64,000 nucleotides of DNA from assembly GCA_965178585.1 (NCBI GenBank), contig OZ238267.1, positions 992,001-1,056,000 on the forward strand, read 5' to 3'. The stretch is from Marifrigoribacter sp965178585 (GTDB taxonomy: Bacteria; Bacteroidota; Bacteroidia; Flavobacteriales; Flavobacteriaceae). The notes below the pieces were generated by a model. The model did not search any database. It saw only the letters and a program-made list of their open reading frames with translations, and had not been told where the DNA came from. Position numbers and translations under genes: made by a program. This document shows positions 52,158-62,800 of this stretch, in pieces. Position 1 is the first letter of the stretch; each line of letters starts with the position of its first letter.

Positions 52158-52427
52158 ATGGCAAATATTCGCGATTTAAAAAAAGACATCAACTACGTAT
52201 TAGGAGATATCATTGAAGCTGTTTATTTATGGGAGCTTACGAATCCAGAAAAAGAAACAAAGGACTCTGAAGCTATCATTGATGATGCAATAGAAGTTTT
52301 TGACGATTTAATTACAAAAGTAAACCAAAAGAATGTTGAAAACAGTAAACAACATTTTAATGGAATTAATCAAGAATTAGAAAATAATGGAAGAAAATTA
52401 ATAGATAGAATTAATGCTTTAAGTTAA
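52158..52427 (+). CDS. Small helical protein of unknown function
   Basis: The 89-residue protein is acidic and predicted all-helical ('RDLKKDINYVLGDIIEAVYLWELTNPEKETKDSEAIIDDAIEVFDDLITKVNQKNVENSKQHFNGINQELENNGRKLIDRINAL'). It has no signal peptide, cysteine or catalytic motif. Proteins of this sort are conserved in Flavobacteriaceae to my recollection, but I know of no function. It has its own promoter and a terminator that lies inside the coding end of the convergent DUF4369 gene. Confidence 0.75.
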   Translation: MANIRDLKKDINYVLGDIIEAVYLWELTNPEKETKDSEAIIDDAIEVFDDLITKVNQKNVENSKQHFNGINQELENNGRKLIDRINALS

Positions 52428-52431
52428 TTTT

Positions 52432-53130
52432 CTATTTTTTTCTAGATTGAATCAAAGACTCTAAATACTTTCCGTATTTAGAGTCTTTGATTTTTGGAGT
52501 AAGGTTATTATATACAGAGTCTAGATAGGTCACCTTAGCATCATTAACATAACTAACCATTAAATACGGTGAAATTTCAAAATCGTTATTTGATAAAGCA
52601 TAACTAATAGTAGCTAAATATTTTTTTGCCATTATTGAATTTTGATTTTTATCCAAGGAATTAGCTAAAGAGTCGTTTCCTTGTGTTCTTGCTTCAAAAC
52701 TTTGTTCAATTAGTTCTAAGTTTCTGTTAGAATATCTATCAATAATCTTTTTATATTCTTTATATTTTTCTTGATTAATAGATCCAGTAATCTTTGCGTC
52801 TACTGCAAAATTATTTAGTGTAGTGTTAATGATAATAGGATTTGATTCTGCAAAAAATGAAATTCGATCATCATTTAAAACACCATTTTCTAATCGTACG
52901 AATAAATAATAAACTTCTGGTTCCAAAACTGTTTCAGAAAAACTAAATTCTGAACTTCCATTAACAGAAATAGAGTCAACGGAAACTAATAAAGAATCTT
53001 CGATTTTTTGAAGTAATAAGGTTCCTTTTTTTAATCCTTTAACATTCCCAGTTAAAGTCATTTTGTTTTCATTAGAAGAACAACTAATTATAAGAATTGA
53101 TACAATTAGAAGTGTTATAAATTTATTCAT
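52432..53130 (-). CDS. DUF4369-domain lipoprotein
   Basis: The protein of 232 residues has a lipoprotein signal (MNKFITLLIVSILIISCSSNENK) and an N-terminal DUF4369 beta-sandwich ('MTLTGNVKGLKKGTLLLQKIEDSLLVSVDSISVNGSSEFSFSETV...YYLFVRLENG'), the domain found ahead of thioredoxin modules in Bacteroidota lipoproteins. Here no thioredoxin CxxC follows; the C-terminal part is helical. I use the ATG at 53130 because the in-frame upstream ATG at 53163 would add residues before the signal. Its last codons contain a 17-bp palindrome that acts as a terminator for the opposite strand. Confidence 0.78.
   Translation of the reverse strand: MNKFITLLIVSILIISCSSNENKMTLTGNVKGLKKGTLLLQKIEDSLLVSVDSISVNGSSEFSFSETVLEPEVYYLFVRLENGVLNDDRISFFAESNPIIINTTLNNFAVDAKITGSINQEKYKEYKKIIDRYSNRNLELIEQSFEARTQGNDSLANSLDKNQNSIMAKKYLATISYALSNNDFEISPYLMVSYVNDAKVTYLDSVYNNLTPKIKDSKYGKYLESLIQSRKK
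52452..52495 (+). terminator. Intrinsic terminator embedded in the 3' coding end of the DUF4369 gene
   Basis: A perfect 17-bp stem (52452-52468 and 52474-52490, core AGACTCTAAATAC / GTATTTAGAGTCT) with the loop TTTCC is followed by TTTTT on the plus strand. It ends the small-protein transcript about 60 bases after its stop codon, while its minus-strand reading is part of codons 'KDSKYGKYLESL'. Confidence 0.85.
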
Positions 53131-53179
53131 TTTCAATGCAATTTTAGATTCGCAAAGATGCATTATTTTTTTAATAAAA

Positions 53180-54541
53180 TTATGACGAAATTGAAGCCAA
53201 TTGCATTAAAACAGTACATAAAATAGCTCCAATAGTTCCTACTGCATATCCAAAAACAGCAAGTAAAACTCCTACGGTTGCTAGAGAAGGATGGAAAGCA
53301 GATGCTACAATAGGTGCAGAGGCAGCTCCTCCAACATTTGCTTGACTTCCAACTGCTAAAAAGAAATATGGAGCTTTAATTAATTTGGCAACTAAAATCA
53401 ATAAACCAGCATGAATCGCCATCCAAACTACTCCTATTGCAATTAAACCTAAATTGTCAAAAATTAAGGTTAAATCCATTTTCATACCAATACTTGCTAC
53501 CAAAATATAAATAAAAACACTACCAAATTTACTAGCTCCAGCTCCCTCGTAACTTCTTGCTTTAGTAAACGAAAGTAAAATTCCAATAAGGGTAGTTAAT
53601 GAAATCATCCAAAAGAAACTAGAACTTAAAAAGGTGAATATATTTCTGGTAATACCAGCTTTTAGACTATTTACAAAGTCTTCAAAAAACGTACTTAAAT
53701 AACCTGCCCCAAAATGCGCAATACTAACAGTCCCAAATGCAATAGCAGCTAAAACCATTAAATCTGTTAGGGTTGGATTACGATCTACTTTTTTAGCATA
53801 ATCAGAAACTTTTTCTTTTAAACTTTCAATTGCTGACGTATCTGCTCCTAACCATTTATCAATTTTTGCAGTTTTTCCAATACCTATAAGTATAATAGCC
53901 ATCCATATATTTGCTACAACAATATCTACAAACACCATTCCTCCATATAATTTTTGATTGTAACTATAAACTTCTAACATTGCTGTTTGATTGGCACCAC
54001 CACCAATCCAACTACCAGAAAGTGTTGATAAACCCCTCCAAACATCATTGAATTCTCCAACTGCTGGTGTTGGAAATAAAGGAGTTGCTAGAGCTTCAGG
54101 GTAAACAGAACTAATAATTAAAATTGCAATCGGACCTCCTATAATAATTCCAATGGTTCCAGTTAAAAACATTATTAAAGCTTTAGGTCCCAAATTAAAT
54201 ACTCCTTTTAAATCTATACTTAAGGTCATTAATACAAGAGCAGCAGGTAGTAAATACCTACTAGACATATAATATAAATTAGAACTTCCTTTTATTATTT
54301 CATCATTTTCTGTTATTGTCGTCCACTCTGGCGCTATTAATCCTGCAGTTGTTAGAAATGCAGGGACTATATATGCCATAAAAAGCGCGGGTACTATTTT
54401 GTAAAATTTATTCCAAAACCCTGTTTTGAATTTTGATGTATAAAATATTGCACCTAAACAAATCATTAATAAACCAAAAACAATGGTGTCATTTGTAAAT
54501 AATGGTGTATTGTCTAGAATAACTTCTGTAGTTTCTTGCAT
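53180..54541 (-). CDS. DUF819-family membrane protein
   Basis: The 453-residue protein has about eleven or twelve membrane helices in two similar halves. DUF819 traits are 'ALVLMTLSIDLKGVFNLGPKALIMFLTGTIGIIIGGPIAILI', 'GSWIGGGANQTAMLEVY' and 'SQANVGGAASAPIVASAFHPSLATVGVLLAVFGYAVGTIGAI' near the end. The fold resembles CitS/BASS-type transporters, so it is probably a secondary transporter; no substrate is known. The preceding alpha/beta-hydrolase gene begins further upstream on the same strand (54547-55479) and ends five bases before this ATG, making an operon. Confidence 0.87.
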   Translation of the reverse strand: MQETTEVILDNTPLFTNDTIVFGLLMICLGAIFYTSKFKTGFWNKFYKIVPALFMAYIVPAFLTTAGLIAPEWTTITENDEIIKGSSNLYYMSSRYLLPAALVLMTLSIDLKGVFNLGPKALIMFLTGTIGIIIGGPIAILIISSVYPEALATPLFPTPAVGEFNDVWRGLSTLSGSWIGGGANQTAMLEVYSYNQKLYGGMVFVDIVVANIWMAIILIGIGKTAKIDKWLGADTSAIESLKEKVSDYAKKVDRNPTLTDLMVLAAIAFGTVSIAHFGAGYLSTFFEDFVNSLKAGITRNIFTFLSSSFFWMISLTTLIGILLSFTKARSYEGAGASKFGSVFIYILVASIGMKMDLTLIFDNLGLIAIGVVWMAIHAGLLILVAKLIKAPYFFLAVGSQANVGGAASAPIVASAFHPSLATVGVLLAVFGYAVGTIGAILCTVLMQLASISS

Positions 54542-54546
54542 TTTTA

Positions 54547-55479
54547 TTAATTTAAAATAAATTTTGTAATCGATTTAATTAGTTCTTTCATTATAGGTAA
54601 ATCCTCATTGTTATAGGATTGTTGATTCTCTAATAAATCACCTTTTATCTCTTTAAGTATGTGATTCATATGTGGTATAATAATTAACTCAGCATTTGGT
54701 TTTGCTTCTTTTAATTTTTCAGCTTCTGAAACTTGAACTTGAAAGTCGTTATCTCCATTTATGATTAAAACTGGGATGGTAAGCTTTACAATTTCAGTTT
54801 GTGGATTGTATTTCATCCAACTATACATAAATGGCTGTATTGAAGGTCTAAAAATTGAAGCTAACGCTGGACTAAAGTTTTGAGCAACACCATTTACTCG
54901 TAAATCATCAAATGATTGTCTAGCATTTTCTGTCAATGCTGGTGCCTGTTTTTCTAACTGATCAATTACTACATCATCAATTTCTTGGCCAGCACCGGCT
55001 ATTGATATAAATTTGGAAACATTTTTTTCTTGTGCAGCTATCATTCCTACTAAAGATCCTTGACTGTGTCCAATTATAATTATTTCAGAAAATCGTTTGT
55101 CTTTTTTAAAATAGTTAACTACTTGATTAGCATCTTGAATAAAATCATTAAAATCTACTTCACTTTCATCAAAATTTCCTTCTAAAACTTGCCTAACCAT
55201 TCGCTTGTCATATCTATAAGAAGCTATTTTTTTATGGTATAGACCCTCAGCTAAAAACTTAAGTGAATTGTTTTTTAATTTGGTTTGGTTTCCATCTCTA
55301 TCTGTAGGTCCAGACCCTTGTATAATAATGGCTAAAGGAAGTTTATTTCGAGTGTTTGGAGTTAATAAAGTTCCATTTATTAAGGAATCTATAGATAATT
55401 CATTTGAAATAAAATCTGGATTTTGAGCATGGCTTAATTCGAAAATTAATACAACTATTAAAAACCATTTTAGCTTCAT
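54547..55479 (-). CDS. Secreted alpha/beta hydrolase
   Basis: The 310-residue protein has a Sec signal (MKLKWFLIVVLIFELSHAQ) and an alpha/beta-hydrolase domain with the oxyanion region 'LAIIIQGSGPTDRDGNQ', the nucleophile elbow 'GHSQGS' (about residue 135), Asp in 'LIINGDNDFQV' and the catalytic His in 'IPHMNHIL'. It is probably an esterase or peptidase-like hydrolase acting in the periplasm; substrate unknown. The ATG at 55479 starts directly with the signal peptide; the in-frame ATG at 55536 would add 19 residues with no support. The DUF819 gene follows after 5 bases. Confidence 0.85.
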   Translation of the reverse strand: MKLKWFLIVVLIFELSHAQNPDFISNELSIDSLINGTLLTPNTRNKLPLAIIIQGSGPTDRDGNQTKLKNNSLKFLAEGLYHKKIASYRYDKRMVRQVLEGNFDESEVDFNDFIQDANQVVNYFKKDKRFSEIIIIGHSQGSLVGMIAAQEKNVSKFISIAGAGQEIDDVVIDQLEKQAPALTENARQSFDDLRVNGVAQNFSPALASIFRPSIQPFMYSWMKYNPQTEIVKLTIPVLIINGDNDFQVQVSEAEKLKEAKPNAELIIIPHMNHILKEIKGDLLENQQSYNNEDLPIMKELIKSITKFILN

Positions 55480-55573
55480 TTTTAGGATAAAATTTAAAAA
55501 TTTCAATATATAACTTTTTTCAATTTTAACATTCAATTGTTTTTTATAATATGCTATTAAAAAATAGGAATAG

Positions 55574-55581
55574 TATCTTTG
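55574..55581 (+). promoter_or_regulatory. -7 promoter element TATCTTTG of the nuclease gene
   Basis: An exact TAnnTTTG match lies 16 bases before the ATG at 55598, in the 118-base gap shared with the divergent hydrolase gene. Confidence 0.5.
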
Positions 55582-55597
55582 TTATAAATTTTGAATC

Positions 55598-56377
55598 ATG
55601 AAAAAATTATCTTTCTTATTACTTTTTATCTTTTTAAACTCATACATCTCTTATTCTTCAGATGATTGGAGTAAAACAGGTCATAGGGCTACAGGAGAAA
55701 TTGCTGAAAAATACTTAACTAAAAAAGCTCGAAAAGGAATTGAAAAGCTATTGGATGGACATTCTATTGCCTATGTTTCTAATTACGCAGATGAAATAAA
55801 AAGCGACAATGCTTATAGAAAATATGGACCATGGCATTATGTAAACTTCCCATTTGACAGTACTTATGAAGAACATCCTAAAAGTGATAAAGGAGATTTA
55901 ATTGTTGGAATAAATACTTGTATTGAAGTTTTAAAGAATGGGACTTCATCAAAAGAAGACAAAGTTTTTCATTTAAAATTGTTGATTCATTTTATAGGTG
56001 ATTTACATCAGCCGTTGCACGTAGGTATGGCAGATGATAAAGGTGGAAATGATTTGCAAGTACGATGGTTTAATGATGGAACGAATTTGCATTCAGTTTG
56101 GGATTCTAAAATGATTGATAGTTATAAAATGACTTATACTGAAATAGCTGCAAATGCAAAAAATCTAACTAAAGAACAACTAAAAGCAATACAAGCAGGA
56201 ACAACTATTGATTGGATGTATGAAAGTCGAGAGCTTTGTAAAAATGTTTATAATAACATTGAACCGGGTGAGAAATTGCGATATCGATACTCTTATGATT
56301 ATATGAATACAGTTTTGAATCAATTGCAAAAAGGAGGAATACGTTTAGCAGTTATTTTAAATGATGTTTTTGCTTGA
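55598..56377 (+). CDS. Secreted S1/P1 nuclease family protein
   Basis: The 259-residue protein has a Sec signal (MKKLSFLLLFIFLNSYISYSS) and the S1/P1 nuclease core. After cleavage the early Trp of 'DDWSKTGHRATGEIAEKYL' can become the N-terminal zinc ligand, with His in 'TGHRATG'; further ligands lie in 'NYADEIKSD', 'GPWHYVNFPFD', 'LKLLIHFIGDLHQPLHVGMADDKGGND' and 'HSVWDSKMI'. The family are three-zinc nucleases degrading single-stranded DNA and RNA and releasing phosphate from 3'-nucleotides, so nutrient scavenging outside the cytoplasm is the likely job. It ends one base before the convergent DoxX gene. Confidence 0.93.
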   Translation: MKKLSFLLLFIFLNSYISYSSDDWSKTGHRATGEIAEKYLTKKARKGIEKLLDGHSIAYVSNYADEIKSDNAYRKYGPWHYVNFPFDSTYEEHPKSDKGDLIVGINTCIEVLKNGTSSKEDKVFHLKLLIHFIGDLHQPLHVGMADDKGGNDLQVRWFNDGTNLHSVWDSKMIDSYKMTYTEIAANAKNLTKEQLKAIQAGTTIDWMYESRELCKNVYNNIEPGEKLRYRYSYDYMNTVLNQLQKGGIRLAVILNDVFA

Positions 56378-56728
56378 TTAAATATATAAGTATGCCCAAA
56401 TTATAAGTCCTAATTGTATAGGGATTCTTATTATTAATAGCCATTTAGGGAGATTTAACGAAGCTTCTTTATTCTTTAACATATGGAAATGTACTGGAGT
56501 AAAAAGAATTAGTAAGACTAGTATACCTACAGCTCCAATGTGCTGACTATCTTGTGTAATTAACATAAACCCTAATATCATTTCAATAATTCCTGAAACT
56601 AAAACCATACTGCCATGAGCTGGAATATATGAAGGCATTATCTTTTCGTAAATTTTTGGTTTTCTAAAATGATTAGCTCCACCAAGAATAAATAATAAAG
56701 CAAGTAAGTATTGATGCCAAGGAAACAT
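56378..56728 (-). CDS. DoxX-family membrane protein
   Basis: The 116-residue protein has four membrane helices: 'YLLALLFILGGANHF', 'GSMVLVSGIIEMILGFMLI', 'AVGILVLLILFTPVHFHML' and 'WLLIIRIPIQLGLIIWAYLY'. 'GGANHFRKPKIYEKIMPSYIPAHG' is typical of DoxX-like proteins, which are small four-helix proteins of unclear, possibly redox, function. Its stop abuts the stop of the S1/P1 nuclease. On the 5' side it is followed upstream by the terminator of the second giant gene. Confidence 0.85.
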   Translation of the reverse strand: MFPWHQYLLALLFILGGANHFRKPKIYEKIMPSYIPAHGSMVLVSGIIEMILGFMLITQDSQHIGAVGILVLLILFTPVHFHMLKNKEASLNLPKWLLIIRIPIQLGLIIWAYLYI

Positions 56729-56761
56729 AAATATGGTTTTTTGTTTAAAAGTACAATAAAT

Positions 56762-56795
56762 AAAACCCCCTTCATTTAAAAATGAAGGGGGTTTT
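56762..56795 (-). terminator. Terminator of the second giant surface-protein gene
   Basis: A 16-bp stem AAAACCCCCTTCATTT / AAATGAAGGGGGTTTT with a two-base loop lies about 20 bases after the minus-strand stop codon at 56815. The T-rich end on the minus strand makes it a strong intrinsic terminator. Confidence 0.9.
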
Positions 56796-56814
56796 AAAAT
56801 TATGTTATTATGTA

Positions 56815-59800
56815 TTAATAATTATTCACTATTAGTTGTTTAGTAGAAGTCCCTTGACTTCCCTTAATTACTAATAGATAGGTAGCATTAGCTAAATTAG
56901 AAACATCGATTGTAATCTCCGATCCCATATTGCTTAAATCTACTTTATTAACGATTCTACCTGTTAGGTCATACACAGTTACCTCATTTAAATCCATCAG
57001 TCTAGGATTGCTAAGGTGTACCTTATTATCAGCAGGGTTAGGATATAATACAAGCGAGGAAAAATCTTCGCTGTCATTAGCACCTAATATTTCCTGTACA
57101 TCCAATTCGAAACTACAAGTTGATACGTTTCCGTATTCATCTTCCGCTGTGAAAGTAATAGTTTGCACACCAAAACCTAATGTAGTACCCGCAGCAGGAT
57201 CTTGTGTAAAGATCGTTACTGGATCGGTACAGTTATCGGTAGCAGTTGCAATACCATCACCAATATAATCACCAAGGGTATAAGTACCATTAGGATCAAG
57301 GTTTACTTGCTCGTTAGGAGGACACACAATCTGTGGTCCTAATACATCTACTACAGTTACTGTAGAAGAACAGAACGAAGAGTTTCCATTACCATCATTT
57401 GCAAATATATTCACCGTTACTGGAGTTCCTATATCAGAACAGTACAATTCATCTACATCTGCAGTAAATACTAATACACCACAAGGATCATTAATCGTTT
57501 CTACCAATTGAGAAGGAATAATATACGCAATACCATCTTGATTAAGTTCAAGAGTTACATCCATACAAACCAGTTCAGGAGCCATATTGTCTTCCACCGT
57601 TACGGTAGCCGAACAAGAGCTTTGATTTCCATTCACATCGGTTACGGTAAGGATCACTGTTGAATCACCAACATCTAAACAACCGAAAGTATCGATGTTT
57701 AATTCATAAGTTGCAATACCACAAGCATCACTAGAACCACCATCCACATCCATAGGGTCGATCGTTACGGTTCCATCAGCACCTAATTCAACCACGATGT
57801 CTTGACAAGCCACCACTGGAGCCGTTACATCTTCCACAGTAACTACTGCTACACAAGTAGAAGAATTTCCATTTACATCGGTTACCGTTAAAGTAACATC
57901 GTTATCTCCAACATTGCTACAGTCAAAAGTATCGATATCTATTTCTAAGGTACCTACACCACAGTTATCAGAAGAACCGAAGTTTACTTCATTTGCTGTA
58001 ATGGAAGCATTACCTGTATCATCTAATTGAACCGTAATGTTTTGACAAACTGCCGTTGGAGCATCATCATCAACTACAGTTACCGTAAAGGTACAAGTAG
58101 ATAAGTTACCACAAGAATCTTGAGCAGTAAACTCAATAAGGGTATCCCCAATAGGGAATACAGAACCACTACCAAGACCTTCCGTTTGATAAACAATCAC
58201 ATCTCCACATTCTTCGATAGCTACTGCATTTTGGAAAAGCACAATCGCACCACAATCACCATCTTCGGTAAAGGCAGTTACATCACCAGGACATCCAATT
58301 ACTGCAGGAGTCGTATCTTCAATGGTGAAGGTAGCATCCATAGTAATATCATTACCACAATCATCAGTTAGCGTAAAGGTTACCGTTTCAGAACCTGTTT
58401 CACCGCAATCGTCACTTAATCCTGTACTGTTATGGGTTACTACTGCAGAACCACTACAAGTATCAGAACCGCTAAAGGTACTATTTAACCAAGCATCGAA
58501 ATCAGCAACATTACCAGCACCGTCACATTCTACTGTTAAATCAGCAGGAGCCACATCCCAGAAAGGATCTACCGTATCTTCGATAGTAAATGTTACTGTT
58601 TCAGTGATGTCATTTCCACAATCATCAGTCAAAGTAAAGGTTACTGTTTCAGAACCTGTTTCACCACAATCATCACTTAGTCCAGTACTATTATTAGTAA
58701 CAGTTGCAAAACCACTACATGAATCCGAACCACTAAAAGTATTATTTAACCAATCGTTGAAATCGGTAACATTTCCAGCACCGTCACACTCTACTGTTAA
58801 ATCAGTAGGAATAACATCCCAAGTAGGATCAATTGTATCCTCGATAGTGAATGTTACTGTTTCAGTAATAGCGTTTCCACTTGCATCTGTTAATGTAAAG
58901 GTTACTGTTTCAGAACCTGTTTCACCACAATCATCACTAAGACCTGTACTATCATTTGTAATTACCCAATTTGGACAATTATCAGTACCTGTAAAAGTAT
59001 TATTTAACCAGTCGTTAAAATCAGTTACATTACCAGCACCGTCACATTCCACTGTTAGATCTGTAGGAGTATTTACCCAAGTAGGGAAAATATTATCTAC
59101 TACTGTTACAATAGCAGTACAAGAAGCAGTATTACCAGTACTATCTGTTACTGTTAAAGTAACTGTATTTGGTCCAACATCTGCACAACTAAAAGTGTCA
59201 TTGTCTAAAGTTAAGGTAACTGGTCCATCTGGATCGAAAGATCCACCATCTACATCAGAAGGAAGAATAGTTACATTACCCGAAGCATCTAATTCAGCAG
59301 TGAAAGGCTGGCAGAAAGCGGTAGGAGTAGAGTCTACTACTAATACCACATCGTTTCCATCGCCTCCATCATAATAAATAAATAAAAACTGTCCATTAAA
59401 TGGTATTGCGTCATTGTTAGCAAGACCGTTAAAAGTTCCTACAACAGCATCTGTACCATCATTATCGATAATAACATATTCATCAGCTTCTGGTAAAGCC
59501 CCTGCAAAATTATCAATAAGATTTAAAGTAGCATCTGTTATATCAACTATTCCATTAACTACTATTTGATCGAAATCACTACCAGGAGTAGTATTATTAT
59601 CTATTTCCCATTCATAGGTATCTCCAGAACTTAAATTAAAACTACCATTTACAGTCATTTGACCTGGAGATTGTCCAGGTGCCATAACTCCATTAATAGT
59701 TGTTGATCCAGCATCAAAAATCGCAGTTGCTGGAATTCCAGCTGGGGTGTTTAACTCTCCAATATTTGCATTAGCAATTATGTTTCCACTAGTTGTAATG

Positions 59801-62800
59801 GCACCTCCTAAAGATGTAATGTTGATTCCAGAAAACAGAGCATCTGCACTAGTACCATTCATTGTAATAGTTCCTGAACCAGAATTTATAAATGGAGTGT
59901 CTTGCATAAAAATTCCATCATTAATTCCACCAATAGTATTTGTTGCAGTTCCATTTAGAGTAATAGCACCTGTTGAAGTAGATACTGAAAAATCTCCCTG
60001 TAAGAAAAACAATCCCATATCACCTCCATTACCATTTCCACCAGTTCCAGTTAATGAAATATGACCTCCATTATTGTCTTGTATATTTCCATTGTGTCTT
60101 AAAGTAATTCCATTAGCAAAATTAACTCCAGTTCCACCAGTTCCAGTCATGGTAATTCCACCACCGTTAGATTCAACAACATTCCCTGATTGCATATAAA
60201 TCCCTGATTGAAATTGTACTCCACTACTTCCACCAATTCCTGTAAAAGATAAAGAACCTACACCAGTTGCAATTACACTACCTCCAATTAAACCAATTCC
60301 TGCATTAAAACTTCCTGTACCAGTACCACCAGTACCATTTAATGTAATAGTTCCATCTGCGGTTTGAACTAATGAAGGGTTATCTAATCTTACACCAAAA
60401 TTAAACTGTCCAGTACTTGTTGTAGTAGCATTACCAGTTATAGATAAATTTCCAGTGGTAGTATTTAGGATACTTGAACCGTTAACATATACTCCATTAT
60501 TATTATCAAATAATCCCATACCTATTCCAGTAATAAATGTATCGCCTGAAGTATTAGCTACATTTCCGGTAGCTATAACAACACCATTGTTATTATAACC
60601 TCCATTTCCTGCAGTACCATTAATAGCAATATTTCCACCATTGGAATTAATATTTGATGCACTGTTTAAAACACCATTGTTTTCATCTATTCCAGTACCA
60701 CCAGTTCCCGTTATCGTTACGGCTCCAGTACCAGTAGATTCTACAACAGTATTACTAAATAAAGAGACACCATTATTATAGTTTAATGTACCTGTCCCTC
60801 CAATACCGGTGTAATTAATGTCACCGTTATTTGTACGGACAATAGCAGTTGTATTATCGATTCCTGTACTATATTCTGTACCATTTCCACCAGTACCATT
60901 TAAAGTAATAGAACCTGTTCCTGTGCTTTCAACTCTTGCATCGAAAGCAACAACAATACCTAAATTTTCTACATCTGTTCCATTACCTCCACCAAAACCA
61001 GTCATCGTAATGTTACCGTTTGAAGTAGTTAGAGCAGATCCACTATCAATTATTGCGATACCATAATTCCCACTAGACCCTGACAGGCTACCTAATCCAT
61101 TAACTATAATATCTCCATCTGCAGAATCGGATAGGCTTCCACCAGATCTAATATCCACACCGGTTTGTTCCCAAGTAGTTCCTGCGCCAGCAAAACCATT
61201 TAAGGTCATACCTCCACCGGAGGTTGTTACTGAGGATCCATTTACAGCAATTCCATAACTTCTATCGGTTCCTCCAGTTCCGCCGAGTCCGGATAGGTTG
61301 ATGGTTCCAATTCCAGTTACCTGCATTACAGTTCCACTAAATAAGTTTAAACCTATATTTAAATTTCCAGTTCCATTTGTTCCATTACCGCTAACCGTGA
61401 TAACACCATCAACAGATTGTATTGTTGGTGAACTACTAAATCTAACTCCCATGTTTAAACGATCACCAATTGAGGCTCCATTTCCAGTAATATTAATTGC
61501 TCCCGTAACAGTGCTCACCATAGATCCATTTCCTACATAAACACCGTTAACACCAACTGATGTTGCTATGGTTGCTACTGTACCCGTTAATGAAATATTA
61601 CCTGTTCCTGTTGTTTGTATGGTACCACTAACAACTGCAATTCCAGATTGACTTAACCCAGCTGTTGGAGCACTACCTGCAAGCATGGTAATGTCACCAT
61701 CAGTAGTTTGTATTGTTGCGTTATTAACATACGAACCACTTGTAGTAGTTGTAGCTATAGCTCCAGTTGTACTAACATCTGCAAGAACTTGTAAATTTTC
61801 GGATGTTGTAGTAAGATTACCACTTCCTAAGTTAGTAGCATTTGTTTGGAAAACAATCATGTCATTTGCATCATTTCCATTTACATTTAAATCTGCATCA
61901 AATCCTGCATCAACTCCTTCAATATTAATAATGTCATCACCAGTACCTCCATTAATTGTTAAAGAATTGCTAGGGTTTGTAAAATCAACAATTTCTCCTA
62001 AAGTAGAGTCTATTTGGTTGTCTAATACACCGCCTGAATCTAAGGTAATGGTTTCTGCACCACCATTAAAGTTGAATATTCTATCAGCAGCATTTAAATT
62101 ATCTACAATAGGTTCTAATCCTACATAATTAAAGGTCGTATTACCAGTTACATCAATAAATCCATCATTAGCATTGGTGAAATTGTGAGTTACAGAAGCA
62201 TAGTTTCCTGTAGCTGATAATAACATGATATCACCAGGACTACTATTTTGATTCCCTCCATCGTAGTTAACAATATCACCAAAGTTACCACCATCTAAAT
62301 CTACATTTAAACTATCATCTCCATCTTGCGTGTTAATATTTATAGCTCCTATTACTGAAGCAATCGTTACTAACACATCGTTTCCATCTTGTGTAGCTCC
62401 TTGACCTGCAATAACAGGTTTGTTAGGATCACTAATTCGATAATTAGTGCCGTCAATGACAATTGTTAGTTCATCATCTTCACCAACCGAATCATTAAAC
62501 ACTAAATTTCCGCTTGCGTCTACTTCTACATTTATAGCACTAGATCGTAATACAACGTCATTACCGTCTCCTTGATCATAATAAATATACCAAGTTTCTC
62601 CATTGAATGCTATTGGAGAACCATCTGGAAGACCAGTAAAAGTTCCAACAACAGGATCAACATCGTCGTTATTTATAATAGTAAGAATATCAAAAGGAGT
62701 TGCACTACCTCCAAAATTATCAACTAGTGTTAGGTTAACATCAGTAATATCTACAGTTCCTGTAACTAATAATTGATCGTAATTTGTCCCAGCTGTGGCA

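Noticed and set aside
58322..59374. A 350-codon plus-strand frame opposite the Ig-like repeats
   Set aside because: Its periodic content mirrors the repeats of the minus-strand gene; such long antisense frames arise from repeat codon bias. No promoter or signal.
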